A DNA stretch of 64,000 nucleotides from assembly GCF_000953675.1 (NCBI RefSeq), contig NZ_LN679998.1, positions 2,091,963 through 2,155,962 of the forward strand, read 5' to 3'. Both the position numbers and the translations under genes were made by a program. This document shows positions 36,234-45,628 of this stretch, in pieces. The first letter of the stretch is position 1; the number at the start of each line of letters is the position of its first letter. The notes beneath the pieces were generated by a model. The model was not told the origin of the DNA, made no database searches, and worked only from the letters and a program-made list of their open reading frames with translations. Source of the stretch: Paraclostridium sordellii (GTDB taxonomy: Bacteria > Bacillota > Clostridia > Peptostreptococcales > Peptostreptococcaceae).

Positions 36234-36890
36234 TTATAAAAAACCATTTTTGCTTAAAAACTCTTCACTTATTGAATTTCTATGGTTGTCCTTTTTATCT
36301 ATATTTAATATCAATAATTTTTCTATATATTTACCGATCAAGTCACATTCAAGATTTACTGTATTTCCTACTTTCTTATTTAATAACGTTGTCTCTCTTG
36401 CTGTATGAGGTATTATAGAAACTTTAAAACAACTATCATCTACATAAGCCACTGTTAAACTTATTCCATCTATAGTAATTGAACCTTTATGTACTATGTA
36501 TTTTAAAATATTCATTGAAGCTTTTACAGTAATCCATATAGCATTGTCCTCTTTTATAAATGATGTAATAGTCCCTATACCATCTATATGACCGCTAACT
36601 ATATGTCCACCTAATCTTTTTTCTAAGCTTAAGGCTCTTTCTAAATTAACTTCACTTCCTATATTAAAGCTTTCAAGGTTACTTCTTCTCAAGGTTTCTG
36701 CCATAACATCCGCCTCAAAACTATCATTGTTTAAATCAGTTACAGTAAGACATACTCCATTTGTAGCAATACTATCTCCTACATTCATTTGATTTAAAAC
36801 CTTATTTGCTTTTATAAACAACTTTGAGGATTTCTCCCCTTTTTTAATTCCCTTAATAACTCCTATTTCCTCAACTATTCCTGTAAACAT
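36234..36890 (-). CDS. ribE: Riboflavin synthase, alpha chain
   Basis: A 218-residue riboflavin synthase (lumazine dismutation). It shows two lumazine-binding repeats: MFTGIVEEIGVI with GDSIATNGVCLTV in the first and GGHIVSGHIDGIGTI with GSITIDGISLTVA in the second. The ATG follows the ribD stop codon directly, so translation is probably coupled. Confidence 0.97.
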   Translation of the reverse strand: MFTGIVEEIGVIKGIKKGEKSSKLFIKANKVLNQMNVGDSIATNGVCLTVTDLNNDSFEADVMAETLRRSNLESFNIGSEVNLERALSLEKRLGGHIVSGHIDGIGTITSFIKEDNAIWITVKASMNILKYIVHKGSITIDGISLTVAYVDDSCFKVSIIPHTARETTLLNKKVGNTVNLECDLIGKYIEKLLILNIDKKDNHRNSISEEFLSKNGFL

Positions 36891-37988
36891 CTAGTTTTCC
36901 TCACTTCCTATGTATCCTTGAATTAAAATATCCTCTGAGACCATTGATATATTTAAATCTTTAATTTTAAAAGCATCCTTTAATTGTGCTATTCCATTTC
37001 CCCCTACTGGAGTTTTTGAATTTACTCCTCCGATAATTTTTGGGGCTATGTAAATTAAAACCTTATCAACAATTCCTACTTCTAAGGCTGAGTAATTTAG
37101 CATTGATCCTCCTTCTAAAAGAATACTGTCAATCTTTAATTCACCTAGTTTAATCATCAATTCTTTTAAATTTACCTTTTCATATGTTGATTTAGTTTTT
37201 ATAACCCATACTCCTAGATTTTCTAAATAATCTATTTTTTCTTTTGGTGCTTTTTCTGTAGTAGCAATTATAGTTTTTATATCATTTGTATTTTCTAATA
37301 CATTTGAATCTTTAGGAATTCTAAGTTTACTATCTACAATTATTCTTATTGGATTTCTACCATCTACAATTCTACAAGTTAGATGAGGATTATCTATTAT
37401 CACAGTATCTACTCCAACCATAATAGCTGACAAATCATTTCTTAATTTATGTACTTCACTTCTTGATTTATTTCCAGTAATCCACTTTGATTCTCCTGAA
37501 GCCGTAGATATTTTTCCATCTAATGACATAGCAGTTTTTAATACAACAAATGGCTTTTTGTTTTTGATGTATTTAATAAATACTTCATTTAATTTTTTAC
37601 ATTCCTCTTCAAGTACCCCTACTTCTACCTCAATTCCTGCATCATGTAATTTCTTTATACCTTGACCTGATACCAATTTATTAGGATCCATCATTCCAAT
37701 AACAACTCTAGAAATTTTTTTGTCTATTATCTTGTCAACACAAGGTGGGGTTTTCCCATAATGAGAACATGGTTCTAAAGTTACATACATAGTTGCTCCA
37801 GCTACATTTTCCTTTGCATTTTTAAATGCATTTACTTCAGCATGATCTTCTCCATATTTTTCATGATAGCCTTTAGCTATAATTTTTTTATCTTTCACAA
37901 TTACAGCCCCAACTAATGGATTTGGATTTGCTTTTCCTTTTCCCAGTTTTGCTAAATCTAATGCTATTTTCATGTAATGTTTATCCAC
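36891..37988 (-). CDS. ribD: Bifunctional diaminohydroxyphosphoribosylaminopyrimidine deaminase / uracil reductase
   Basis: A 366-residue RibD. The deaminase half shows HAEVNAF and the zinc cysteines TLEPCSHYGKTPPCVDKI; the reductase half has LKTAMSLDGKISTASGESKWITG and DSILLEGGS. The start is the GTG at 37988 behind AGAGGGTG; a longer frame upstream would run through the leader hairpin and is unlikely. It is first in the FMN-controlled rib operon. Confidence 0.95.
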   Translation of the reverse strand: MDKHYMKIALDLAKLGKGKANPNPLVGAVIVKDKKIIAKGYHEKYGEDHAEVNAFKNAKENVAGATMYVTLEPCSHYGKTPPCVDKIIDKKISRVVIGMMDPNKLVSGQGIKKLHDAGIEVEVGVLEEECKKLNEVFIKYIKNKKPFVVLKTAMSLDGKISTASGESKWITGNKSRSEVHKLRNDLSAIMVGVDTVIIDNPHLTCRIVDGRNPIRIIVDSKLRIPKDSNVLENTNDIKTIIATTEKAPKEKIDYLENLGVWVIKTKSTYEKVNLKELMIKLGELKIDSILLEGGSMLNYSALEVGIVDKVLIYIAPKIIGGVNSKTPVGGNGIAQLKDAFKIKDLNISMVSEDILIQGYIGSEEN

Positions 37989-38025
37989 TTTTTTCACCCT
38001 CTGACTTTTAAGTCTTTTAATAAAT

Positions 38026-38055
38026 AAAGCCCTGAGTAAAAACACCCAGGGCTTT
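38026..38055 (-). promoter_or_regulatory. Second leader hairpin before ribD
   Basis: AAAGCCCTGGGT and ACTCAGGGCTTT form a 12-bp stem (one G-T pair) around a 6-nt loop, between the riboswitch terminator and ribD. It lacks a T run, so its role is unclear. Confidence 0.6.
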
Positions 38056-38142
38056 ATGTTATACATATTTTATCTATAGAATATGTAATAATAATTAAAT
38101 ATGTATTACGTAAAATATAATTCTCAATTGTTTTCTATAAAA

Positions 38143-38176
38143 TAAAAAAGCTCTGAAATATTAAATATTTCAGAGC
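38143..38176 (-). terminator. Riboswitch-controlled terminator
   Basis: GCTCTGAAATATT and AATATTTCAGAGC are followed on the minus strand by six T residues. It lies about 50 nt downstream of the FMN aptamer, as expected for transcription attenuation. Confidence 0.88.
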
Positions 38177-38229
38177 ATTAATAACACTAATATAGTATTA
38201 TACTTTAGAATTAATCCATTTTACGTTTT

Positions 38230-38337
38230 ATCTTCTTCCATCCAGACTTTACTGTCGGCTTCGGAGTTTCACCGAATCATGCCAAATAGGCTCGCGGGCT
38301 TTACCGCCGGTAGGGAATTTCACCCTGCCCTGAAGAT
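38230..38337 (-). promoter_or_regulatory. FMN riboswitch (RFN element)
   Basis: On the minus strand the conserved RFN blocks occur in order: ATCTTCAGGGCAGGGTG, ACCGGCGGTAAAGCCCGCGA, GATTCGGTGAAACTCCG and AGTCTGGATGGAAGAAGAT. FMN binding would favour the downstream terminator and shut off ribDEBAH. Confidence 0.97.
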
Positions 38338-38355
38338 TTATTAAATTGTAATTTA

Positions 38356-38384
38356 ATAGTAATCCATCTAAGTTCATATGTCAA
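38356..38384 (-). promoter_or_regulatory. Predicted rib operon promoter
   Basis: On the minus strand TTGACA (38384-38379), 17 nt and TACTAT (38361-38356), placed just before the FMN aptamer. Confidence 0.75.
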
Positions 38385-38476
38385 CAATATATAATAAAAC
38401 TTTTATCCTCTATATAGTAATCTATTAAAATCATTGGATCAAACTTAAATATTTAACAGCACAATATCATTTAATA

Positions 38477-38512
38477 AAAAGAGACTAATCAAATATGCTT
38501 AATCTCTTTGTT
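38477..38512 (-). terminator. Terminator of the proline iminopeptidase gene
   Basis: On the minus strand AAAGAGATTA and TTAGTCTCTTT pair imperfectly and run into TTTT. It begins about 20 nt after the stop. Confidence 0.7.
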
Positions 38513-38531
38513 TATCTCAAATTATATAATC

Positions 38532-39413
38532 TTAGTCATTTTCTTCTAGCCATTTATTTAAAACTTCTATATATTTATCATTTTCTTCAACAAATGGCAT
38601 ATGTCTTGAATATTCAAATAGCTCCCATTTACTATTAGGAATTCTATCATACATAGTCTTTGCAATGTATGGAGAACATAAATCTATTGCTCCACTAGTT
38701 ATTAAACACGGTTCTTTTATTTCATGTAATCTATCTGTAAACTCATATCCAGCAAGAGTACCTGTAGGAGAAAATTCATTATGTCCCCATCCTACAACAT
38801 AGGCTTCAGTACCTGATTTTTTAGGTCTTCTTAAACATTCTGGAGAATCTTCAGTTACTTTTCCTGCACAGTACATTTCCATAAACTTATCTAATGCATG
38901 GCTATATTCATCACTAGAATAATCTCCAGTATTCACTGCATCAAGTAAAGACTTTTGATCAGCCTCATCCATATATGATATTCTTCTTTTTTGCTCTTTT
39001 TCCCAAAGTTTTGCTGAAGAAAGAGTAGATGAAAGAATATATGATTTTATACCTTTTGGCTTATGCTCAATAGCATACCAAATAGCCTGCATACCTCCCC
39101 AAGATTGGCCTAATAGGTGAATTTCTTCAAGTCCTAAGTGTTTTCTTAGTTCAATAAGTTCTTTTATCCAAGTATCAGCATTAAACAATTCAGGGTGACC
39201 TTCAATAAATGAATTACCACAACCAATTTGGTCATACATTATTACTTGTCTACCACTCTCTGCTATTTTATCTAATACCTCGAAATAATTATGTGTAGAA
39301 CCTGGCCCTCCGTGAAGTAGTACTAATGGTTTCTTTCCTTCTGTTGATTCCCCTACTATACGATAATAAGTTTTAAACCCTTCAAAAGGCATATATCCTT
39401 CAGTGATTTTCAT
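38532..39413 (-). CDS. pip: Proline iminopeptidase
   Basis: A 293-residue alpha/beta-hydrolase (S33) releasing N-terminal proline from peptides. The oxyanion loop HGGPGSTHN, nucleophile elbow GQSWGG, Asp region SGAIDLCSP and C-terminal catalytic His in YSRHMPFVE are all present. The ATG 39413 follows GGAGGGG and gives the canonical MKITEGYMPF start; an earlier ATG at 39452 has no ribosome binding site. It is cytosolic and monocistronic. Proline release would suit a Stickland-type anaerobe. Confidence 0.93.
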   Translation of the reverse strand: MKITEGYMPFEGFKTYYRIVGESTEGKKPLVLLHGGPGSTHNYFEVLDKIAESGRQVIMYDQIGCGNSFIEGHPELFNADTWIKELIELRKHLGLEEIHLLGQSWGGMQAIWYAIEHKPKGIKSYILSSTLSSAKLWEKEQKRRISYMDEADQKSLLDAVNTGDYSSDEYSHALDKFMEMYCAGKVTEDSPECLRRPKKSGTEAYVVGWGHNEFSPTGTLAGYEFTDRLHEIKEPCLITSGAIDLCSPYIAKTMYDRIPNSKWELFEYSRHMPFVEENDKYIEVLNKWLEEND

Positions 39414-39814
39414 GTTTATCCCCTCCAATTTGTCATAAAGCTTATTTTCCATATATATGCTTTAAGCTTTATACTTCCTTTGTAACTAGTATAGCACAAA
39501 AGAATGTAATCTACATAACAATACACCCATTAAATTCAATTTAATATATATTTCTTAGTGTTCTCTAGTTCATTAAAGTATTAACTTTTTAATTGTATTT
39601 TCGGCTTTTTATTCTATATATTATGTTAAAATCAACATATTTTTGTACTTTTTTACCCTATATAACTAATGTTTTAGAATATAATTTTGAGTGTATAAAA
39701 TTTATACTTCATTGTAATATTGCTTAAAATTACACACTAAAAAAGGTATTATCAAATTACTGATAATACCTTTTTTAGTAAAGTAATAGTCTCAAAATTA
39801 TATCTTTAAATAAA
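39414..39814. other. 401-nt region upstream of pip
   Basis: It holds the pip promoter region and the terminator of the pentapeptide-repeat gene (39737-39778). No gene or RNA element was recognised. Confidence 0.5.
39737..39778 (-). terminator. Terminator of the pentapeptide-repeat gene
   Basis: AAAAAAGGTATTATCA pairs with TGATAATACCTTTTTT around a 6-nt loop. Confidence 0.88.
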
Positions 39815-40471
39815 TTATAATAGACCTTGAGATTTATAAACTTCTAAATTTTTAATTATATAACTTAGTGTACAAAACTCCTTATCTATTCTTTCTCCAA
39901 TTAACATCAGTCCATCTATTAATTGTTTTTCTTTAAAGTTATCTAAAAGTATAATTATACTTATAAAATTAATTCCACCATCCTTAGTATCTAAAGTTCT
40001 TGAATTTTTAACGTATTTATTTTCCATTGCAAATTTTATTGAATTTTCTAATCTTTCACTTATCTCTATAATAGGCATTTTTTCATATACTTTTATTTGA
40101 GGTGAGTTTATGTTAAGACTTTTAGCTTTAGTTAAATCTGTATTAAAGAATATTACATTTTTAAATTTAGCTCCAGAAAAGTCTACTTCTTCTAAATTAA
40201 CTCCTTCAAATACAGTATTTTCAAATTTTGCATTTTTAAACTTACTCTTTTTTAAATTTGCTCCTATTATTTCAGATGATTTAAAACTACATCCGTAAAA
40301 ATTACAAGATTTAAAATGTGCCCCTCTTAAGCTTGTAAAATTAAAGTTTGAATTTGAAAAGTCAGTATTATAACAGTTGCTTCTTTTTAAATCTTGATAC
40401 ATAAAGTTTTTATCCATTTTTTTTGCTTTATTGTATTTTAATCCCATCTCTATCTTTGGTTTATTATTCAT
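39815..40471 (-). CDS. Pentapeptide repeat protein
   Basis: A 218-residue cytosolic protein. Residues about 25-115 are pentapeptide repeats of A(D/N)LXX type, for example NFTSLRGAHFKSCNFYGCSFKSSEI, here split as NFTSL RGAHF KSCNF YGCSF, ending in VDFSGAKFKNVIF, and forming a right-handed quadrilateral beta helix. A helical C-terminal part (about 120-218) follows and is not recognised. Such repeats mediate protein binding, including DNA mimicry against gyrase in Qnr proteins; no function can be assigned. TGGAGGAAAA precedes the ATG. Confidence 0.85.
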   Translation of the reverse strand: MNNKPKIEMGLKYNKAKKMDKNFMYQDLKRSNCYNTDFSNSNFNFTSLRGAHFKSCNFYGCSFKSSEIIGANLKKSKFKNAKFENTVFEGVNLEEVDFSGAKFKNVIFFNTDLTKAKSLNINSPQIKVYEKMPIIEISERLENSIKFAMENKYVKNSRTLDTKDGGINFISIIILLDNFKEKQLIDGLMLIGERIDKEFCTLSYIIKNLEVYKSQGLL

Positions 40472-40659
40472 TTTTCCTCCATAATTTAAAAGATCTTATA
40501 CTTAAGTGTATAAGAGTTTGATATTAATTATTTTTAATAATTATTCCTAATCTTAACATATAACTTTAATCATAACAACCTAATTATAGTCTACTATTGA
40601 TGCTAAAACTCTATAACTTTGATATAATAACATTAAATTAAACTTAGGAGATTTATAAA

Positions 40660-41097
40660 ATGAAGGATGAATTTAACAATAATAATAGTTCTAATAAGTA
40701 TTCATGGAACGACGCTATGATTTTAGATAAAATACAAGAGATTTTGGAAGTTGAGAATATAGATGATTTAGAATTTAATGAAGAAATGATAAACCAATTA
40801 AAAACTCAGTTAAGTGAAAATCTCTCATCAGAAGAGATAAATCAATCTGCATATATGGTAGCCCAAAATATCGAAGAATTAAAAGTTTTACCAAAAGAGG
40901 ATATAAAAGCCTATATATCAAGATTGAAAAGTTATTTAAATAATACTAATTTTAGCTGTATTAAAGCTGAGTTTAAAGGAATTGAATTTGAAATCTATCA
41001 AGACTCCTCTATAGAAGATGTCTTTAAAAGTTATTATTCTAGATATGATCAAATATATGGAATATCTCAGATGCTTTCAGATTTAGGTTTAAAATAA
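40660..41097 (+). CDS. Hypothetical protein, acidic and helical
   Basis: A 145-residue acidic soluble protein with predicted amphipathic helices (DKIQEILEVENIDDLEF, then EEINQSAYMVAQNIEEL). It ends in a segment FKGIEFEIYQDSSIEDVFKS. No signal peptide, membrane segment or known motif is visible. AGGAGA precedes the ATG and it ends at a strong terminator. I do not recognise the family. Confidence 0.65.
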   Translation: MKDEFNNNNSSNKYSWNDAMILDKIQEILEVENIDDLEFNEEMINQLKTQLSENLSSEEINQSAYMVAQNIEELKVLPKEDIKAYISRLKSYLNNTNFSCIKAEFKGIEFEIYQDSSIEDVFKSYYSRYDQIYGISQMLSDLGLK

Positions 41098-41133
41098 TAT
41101 TATTTAAATTAAACTTTTTTACTAGTTAAGTAC

Positions 41134-41168
41134 AAAAACGTATTGAATATATATTCAATACGTTTTTT
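41134..41168. terminator. Bidirectional terminator
   Basis: AAAAACGTATTGAATAT and its exact complement form a 17-bp stem between the 40660-41097 gene and the exopolysaccharide operon end. Confidence 0.9.
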
Positions 41169-41242
41169 ATAAGTTTTAATTCATAAAATAATATTTATAT
41201 TAATTTTATTGTCTATTGTTTACTTTAAATAGGATAATACTT

Positions 41243-42283
41243 TTATTTATACCAATCAGAAATAACCTCGATACTCTCCTTTGATGGGTAAAAATATTTA
41301 TCATTACCTTTTTCTCCAACAGCAAATACAGAAAATCCTTTTATATACTTTTTATCTTGAAATACATCTTTATACGCTTTAAAGCATCTTGCCTGTTCCT
41401 TATTATTTTCTGTATTAGATACTTGGCTATTCCAAGGTTGAGTTGCTGCATTATCTTTTCTAGGAAATCCTAATTCTGCAAAGTAAATTTCTTTATTATA
41501 TTTTTTATAAAAATTATTTATTTCTTCTACTACATTTTGATGTCTATTATAAATAGTAGTAGAACTTAAACAATTGATTAACTCTTTGACTGTATTTTCT
41601 TTTTTATCGCTAAGCTCAAAATAAGCTGCTATGGATATAAAATCAACTTTTGAAAATACTTTATTATTGAGCTTTTTATAATAATTTTCTTTACTTTTTT
41701 TATCCCATGTAGCTGTATACCACCATGAAGTTTTATATGTAACTTCACCATTAAACCTATTCTTAACAAACTTTACTATATCACACCAATTATCTTCATA
41801 AACCTCTAACTTTGAAAAATTTGAAGCCATAATTAGTATATCCACATCATATTTATTTGCTATTTCTTTAATTAAAGTATCTAATATATGTTCCCAATCT
41901 TTAAAAAATCTTTCGTTATTTTTAGGATTGTAATCCGTTTCGTATTTACTACCATTATCTATCCATGGATATGCTTCTAATATAACCTTTATATTCTTTG
42001 ACTTTAATATTTTTATCAGTTCTATAGCTTTATTCTTACTACTATCATCTATTTTAATATTATTTGAGTTTAAATTTTCTATATTTATAACTATAGGTAC
42101 ATTAACTGTATTTACATTTAAATCATTAATATCTTTTAAAACCTGTTTTATATTATAATCAGTTGATAAATTAACAGATTTTATTTTTTCTTTTGTATCT
42201 ATATCTTTAGTAGTATTTTTTCCAATAAAGAAAATACCTACTATTATTAATAAGGTAATTATTATTAATATACGTTTCTTCAT
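41243..42283 (-). CDS. Membrane-anchored glycoside hydrolase-like protein (clan A, GH113/GH5-like)
   Basis: A 346-residue protein with an N-terminal membrane anchor (residues 4-20) and an extracellular TIM-barrel domain. KVILEAYPWIDNG near 100, TYKTSWWYTATW near 182 and IYFAELGFPRKDNAATQPW around Glu270 resemble GH113-type hydrolases, Glu270 being the probable nucleophile. The strand that normally supplies the acid/base Glu (GTEL-type) reads ASNFS at 153-157, so activity is uncertain. It is last of the five-gene exopolysaccharide operon, 11 nt after the BcsB-like gene, where hydrolases trim or release nascent polymer. Confidence 0.72.
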   Translation of the reverse strand: MKKRILIIITLLIIVGIFFIGKNTTKDIDTKEKIKSVNLSTDYNIKQVLKDINDLNVNTVNVPIVINIENLNSNNIKIDDSSKNKAIELIKILKSKNIKVILEAYPWIDNGSKYETDYNPKNNERFFKDWEHILDTLIKEIANKYDVDILIMASNFSKLEVYEDNWCDIVKFVKNRFNGEVTYKTSWWYTATWDKKSKENYYKKLNNKVFSKVDFISIAAYFELSDKKENTVKELINCLSSTTIYNRHQNVVEEINNFYKKYNKEIYFAELGFPRKDNAATQPWNSQVSNTENNKEQARCFKAYKDVFQDKKYIKGFSVFAVGEKGNDKYFYPSKESIEVISDWYK

Positions 42284-42294
42284 AATTCTCCTAT

Positions 42295-44364
42295 TTATAT
42301 ATCATTTTTATTTTTATACTTTAATGCTAATAAAACTGTTGATATTGCAACCATTAAAAATAATATCCCTGCAATTATTATAAATGATTTACTATCATCA
42401 TCAAGTTTATTAGATTGTTTTATTTCTTTATTTTCATCTGTATCATCTAAATTATAATTTAAATCTTTTACGTTTCCTTCTCTATCAATTACTATTGTAT
42501 CTCCCTTTAAAGATTTTATTAGATCTAAATCACTTAAATATCTACTACTTAGTTTTAAATCCCTCATTTGTGTTGATGCTAAAATCATCATACCTTTATC
42601 TTTATTATATGGAGATTTTAACACTTGTATCGTTGCTAATTTACTTGAATAATCGCCTATAAACTTAATCTTTTGATTACTTTCAAAACCAGTATAGTTT
42701 TTATTAAACTTCAAATTCATATATTTATTTAAATCTTTTATAAGAATATTATTATTTGGAGTTCCAATTACTATCAAATTGCTTTTTTTGTAATCTCCAT
42801 TTAATTCACTTGATTTTATAAATTTTATATCTCCGTTATTATATTTAACACCATGTCCTATATAAGACATTATGCTCCCTATTTGTGTCAAATCATTTGA
42901 ATTCAATTTATCCGGTACTACAACAACTAAATCATTAACCTTATCATCCTTTATAAATGGATATGGATAATTTTTCATATTTAAATCATCTACATCATTA
43001 TAATCAAATTTCATGTACGACTCATTTGATATATATGCAAATGGATTTTCTGTATCTCTAGTTACACACGCTAAATCTAATAATTCTAAATTAAATACAA
43101 CTTTTATTTGATAATAATTTTGATTTAAAACCTCTTTTGGAAAACTTAGTTTTAATTCATCATTATTGGCATTCACTTTGCTTAACTTTTTACTCCCTAT
43201 AGGTATATTATTTACATATACAGTTATAAGTGATCTTTCAAAATCTAAGTTTTCACCATATCTAAAATTTAAGTTTATAGTGCTCCCTTTTTTTATAGAT
43301 TTACCTTTAGGTATATTTGCATCAATTATTGTTTCTTGTGTAAATGGTCCCTTTAGCGTTATATTATCGTATCCTAAATCCTTAAATGATATTGTGTTTT
43401 TAATTTTATAATCATATATATCATCTACATCTGTATCTTTATTTATTAATATACTATCTTCATTAATTTCACCTATTAAATTTTTACTACTTATAAGTTT
43501 ACTTGCCTTTTTAAGCAATTCTTCATTATTTGATATTAAAAGAAGCATTTTTTTATTTTTATCAAATATTGAGTCTACATTTTTTATAACACAATTATTA
43601 TTTAGCTTTTCCTTTTCTTTTTCCGTTAACAAATTAAATATATCAGACGGAGTTTTGTTTACATTTCCTATATATATAATATTTTTATCTTTATCCTTAA
43701 ATTTGGAATATTGACTTATATTAAATCCTATATTTTCATGTTTTATTTTTTCTCCAAAATCATTAGCAAATATCATAGCTGAAGTTAATTCTTCATTTGA
43801 ATAGTTATCTGGAATTAATATGCTCGTTTCTAATTCGTTACCTTTATTTAGATTTATATAAGTATCTTTATACTCACTTATTAAGTTTGACACTGGCTCA
43901 TAGTTATAGTTCAAACTTATATCTGATTCTTTGTGTATAACTAGCCAATTCGCCGTGTTTGAATCATCTCTACAAACTTTATCTGAAATAGTTTTATATG
44001 CCTTTATTTCTACTTTATTATAACCTTTTTTTATTAAGTCTTTTGGTATATCTATACTTATTTTTTTCTTATATTCCTTATTTCCACCTAATTTTTCCGA
44101 ATGTATGGGTACATCATTTACAATTATTGTTATAGTAGAATAATTTACATCTAATAACTCACTTTTAGTATATACTAAATTTAGTTTAGCATCTTTAGCT
44201 AATGCATTCTCAGGTACATCAAAGTATCTGTTAGTACTACTTATAACTCCACTCATAGTTATATCATTTTCAAATCTGTAGTTTTTAACATTTTCTTGAC
44301 TAAAAACTATATCAAAACTTGAAAAACTAATAATTAATGATATTATTATTGTTATTAATCTCAT
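42295..44364 (-). CDS. BcsB-like exopolysaccharide synthase subunit (YdaN-type)
   Basis: A 689-residue exported membrane protein with signal peptide (residues 1-22), two tandem BcsB-type carbohydrate-binding/flavodoxin-like halves and a C-terminal membrane segment (FIIIAGILFLMVAISTVLLAL). Repeated motifs such as TIIVNDVPIHSEKLGG and ITVYVNNIPIGSKKLS mark the two jelly-roll units. In cellulose-type systems BcsB guides the emerging glucan on the outer face. It pairs with the upstream glycosyltransferase (gap 11 nt) and matches YdaN of Bacillus in position. Confidence 0.85.
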   Translation of the reverse strand: MRLITIIISLIISFSSFDIVFSQENVKNYRFENDITMSGVISSTNRYFDVPENALAKDAKLNLVYTKSELLDVNYSTITIIVNDVPIHSEKLGGNKEYKKKISIDIPKDLIKKGYNKVEIKAYKTISDKVCRDDSNTANWLVIHKESDISLNYNYEPVSNLISEYKDTYINLNKGNELETSILIPDNYSNEELTSAMIFANDFGEKIKHENIGFNISQYSKFKDKDKNIIYIGNVNKTPSDIFNLLTEKEKEKLNNNCVIKNVDSIFDKNKKMLLLISNNEELLKKASKLISSKNLIGEINEDSILINKDTDVDDIYDYKIKNTISFKDLGYDNITLKGPFTQETIIDANIPKGKSIKKGSTINLNFRYGENLDFERSLITVYVNNIPIGSKKLSKVNANNDELKLSFPKEVLNQNYYQIKVVFNLELLDLACVTRDTENPFAYISNESYMKFDYNDVDDLNMKNYPYPFIKDDKVNDLVVVVPDKLNSNDLTQIGSIMSYIGHGVKYNNGDIKFIKSSELNGDYKKSNLIVIGTPNNNILIKDLNKYMNLKFNKNYTGFESNQKIKFIGDYSSKLATIQVLKSPYNKDKGMMILASTQMRDLKLSSRYLSDLDLIKSLKGDTIVIDREGNVKDLNYNLDDTDENKEIKQSNKLDDDSKSFIIIAGILFLMVAISTVLLALKYKNKNDI

Positions 44365-44375
44365 TTTATTTTCTC

Positions 44376-45623
44376 CTAAAATCGTTCTGTCTTATACCAC
44401 TTAGCTTCTCTTTTGTGTATAGCATCAAAAAAATATCCTATCATTCCTTTTATAGCAACAACTAACCACATTTGAGAATATGTAAAGTACATAAGTGCAA
44501 CTAAAAATATATTGCTTAAATTGCTTTCTCCCTTTTCCATACTAAGTGTTATTGATACTTGTAATATAAATAATATATACGATAATATCCATATGATAAA
44601 AAAGTTAAAGGGTATATTTATAGTTACTATTTTAAATATTCCTAATAAAAATATTATGTCTGATAAAACAACTGATGTTAAAAATAAAAAATACACAGAA
44701 AAGAAATACAATATATCAAATAAAACTCTATTTTGTTTACCTTTAAATATATTAGTAATATACTTTACTAGTACATATATATTTCCTTTTACCCATCTTG
44801 TTCTTTGCTTTATCCACACGTTTAATGTTTCAGGTTCTTGTTCCCAAGTTACAGCCTGAGGAATATACGTTATTCGTTGTCCAATTTTATAAATTCTAAA
44901 ACTTATTTCAGTATCCTCTGCTATTGCTTTTGTATCCCATCCACCTAAACTTTCCATAGTACTTTTTCTAATTACAAAGTTTGTACCAGGTATTGTACAA
45001 AGTCCTAATAATTGTTTTCTACCTGCTTGTGCTATCCATTGAAAACTCAAAGTTTCTATATTTATAAATTTTGTTAGTAAATTTTTATGCTTATTTCTAG
45101 TTCTAAATTTTCCTATGACAGCTCCTAATTTTTCATCTTTAACAATAGTCTGTATCAAGTACCTTAGAGCAGTTTTTTCTGGAGTATTATCAGCATCATA
45201 TATTGCAATATACTCCCCTTTGGATTTTTCATATCCTATATTTAATGCATTTGATTTTCCTTTACCCCCTGTTATATTATCTGTATTTATTATTGTAAAA
45301 TTATAGTTTCTATATCTATTTTTTATAGATTCTAGTACTTCTTTTGAATTATCACTAGAGTTATCATTTATAACGATAAGCTCCATTTTATCTCTAGGAT
45401 AATCTAACAATAGTAATGATTCTACTGTTTTTCCTATTACTTTTCCTTCATTATGTGCTGGTACTAATATTGATACAAATGGATACTCTTTTAATTTTTC
45501 ATCTTTAAATTTAAGGCTCTTTAAATAATATAGATATCCACTTATAGCTAATATTATATTTACTAAAAGTATCGTCCATATAGATGATAAAGAAATTAAA
45601 AATATAATATCTACTAACCCCAT
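44376..45623 (-). CDS. Family 2 glycosyltransferase, cellulose synthase-like (YdaM/CcsA-type)
   Basis: A 415-residue processive GT2. After an N-terminal membrane segment (5-32) come VPAHNEGKVIGKT, the nucleotide-sugar motif DAD (143-145), TED-region AEDTEIS (Glu236-Asp237) and the QxxRW motif at 273-277, then about four membrane segments. It polymerises an NDP-sugar and exports the chain. No PilZ domain is present, so c-di-GMP control must come from another subunit. It starts behind AAGGAGATAA and sits between the DUF2334 and BcsB-like genes, as ydaM does in Bacillus and ccsA in Clostridioides. Confidence 0.9.
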   Translation of the reverse strand: MGLVDIIFLISLSSIWTILLVNIILAISGYLYYLKSLKFKDEKLKEYPFVSILVPAHNEGKVIGKTVESLLLLDYPRDKMELIVINDNSSDNSKEVLESIKNRYRNYNFTIINTDNITGGKGKSNALNIGYEKSKGEYIAIYDADNTPEKTALRYLIQTIVKDEKLGAVIGKFRTRNKHKNLLTKFINIETLSFQWIAQAGRKQLLGLCTIPGTNFVIRKSTMESLGGWDTKAIAEDTEISFRIYKIGQRITYIPQAVTWEQEPETLNVWIKQRTRWVKGNIYVLVKYITNIFKGKQNRVLFDILYFFSVYFLFLTSVVLSDIIFLLGIFKIVTINIPFNFFIIWILSYILFILQVSITLSMEKGESNLSNIFLVALMYFTYSQMWLVVAIKGMIGYFFDAIHKREAKWYKTERF

Positions 45624-45628
45624 AATAG

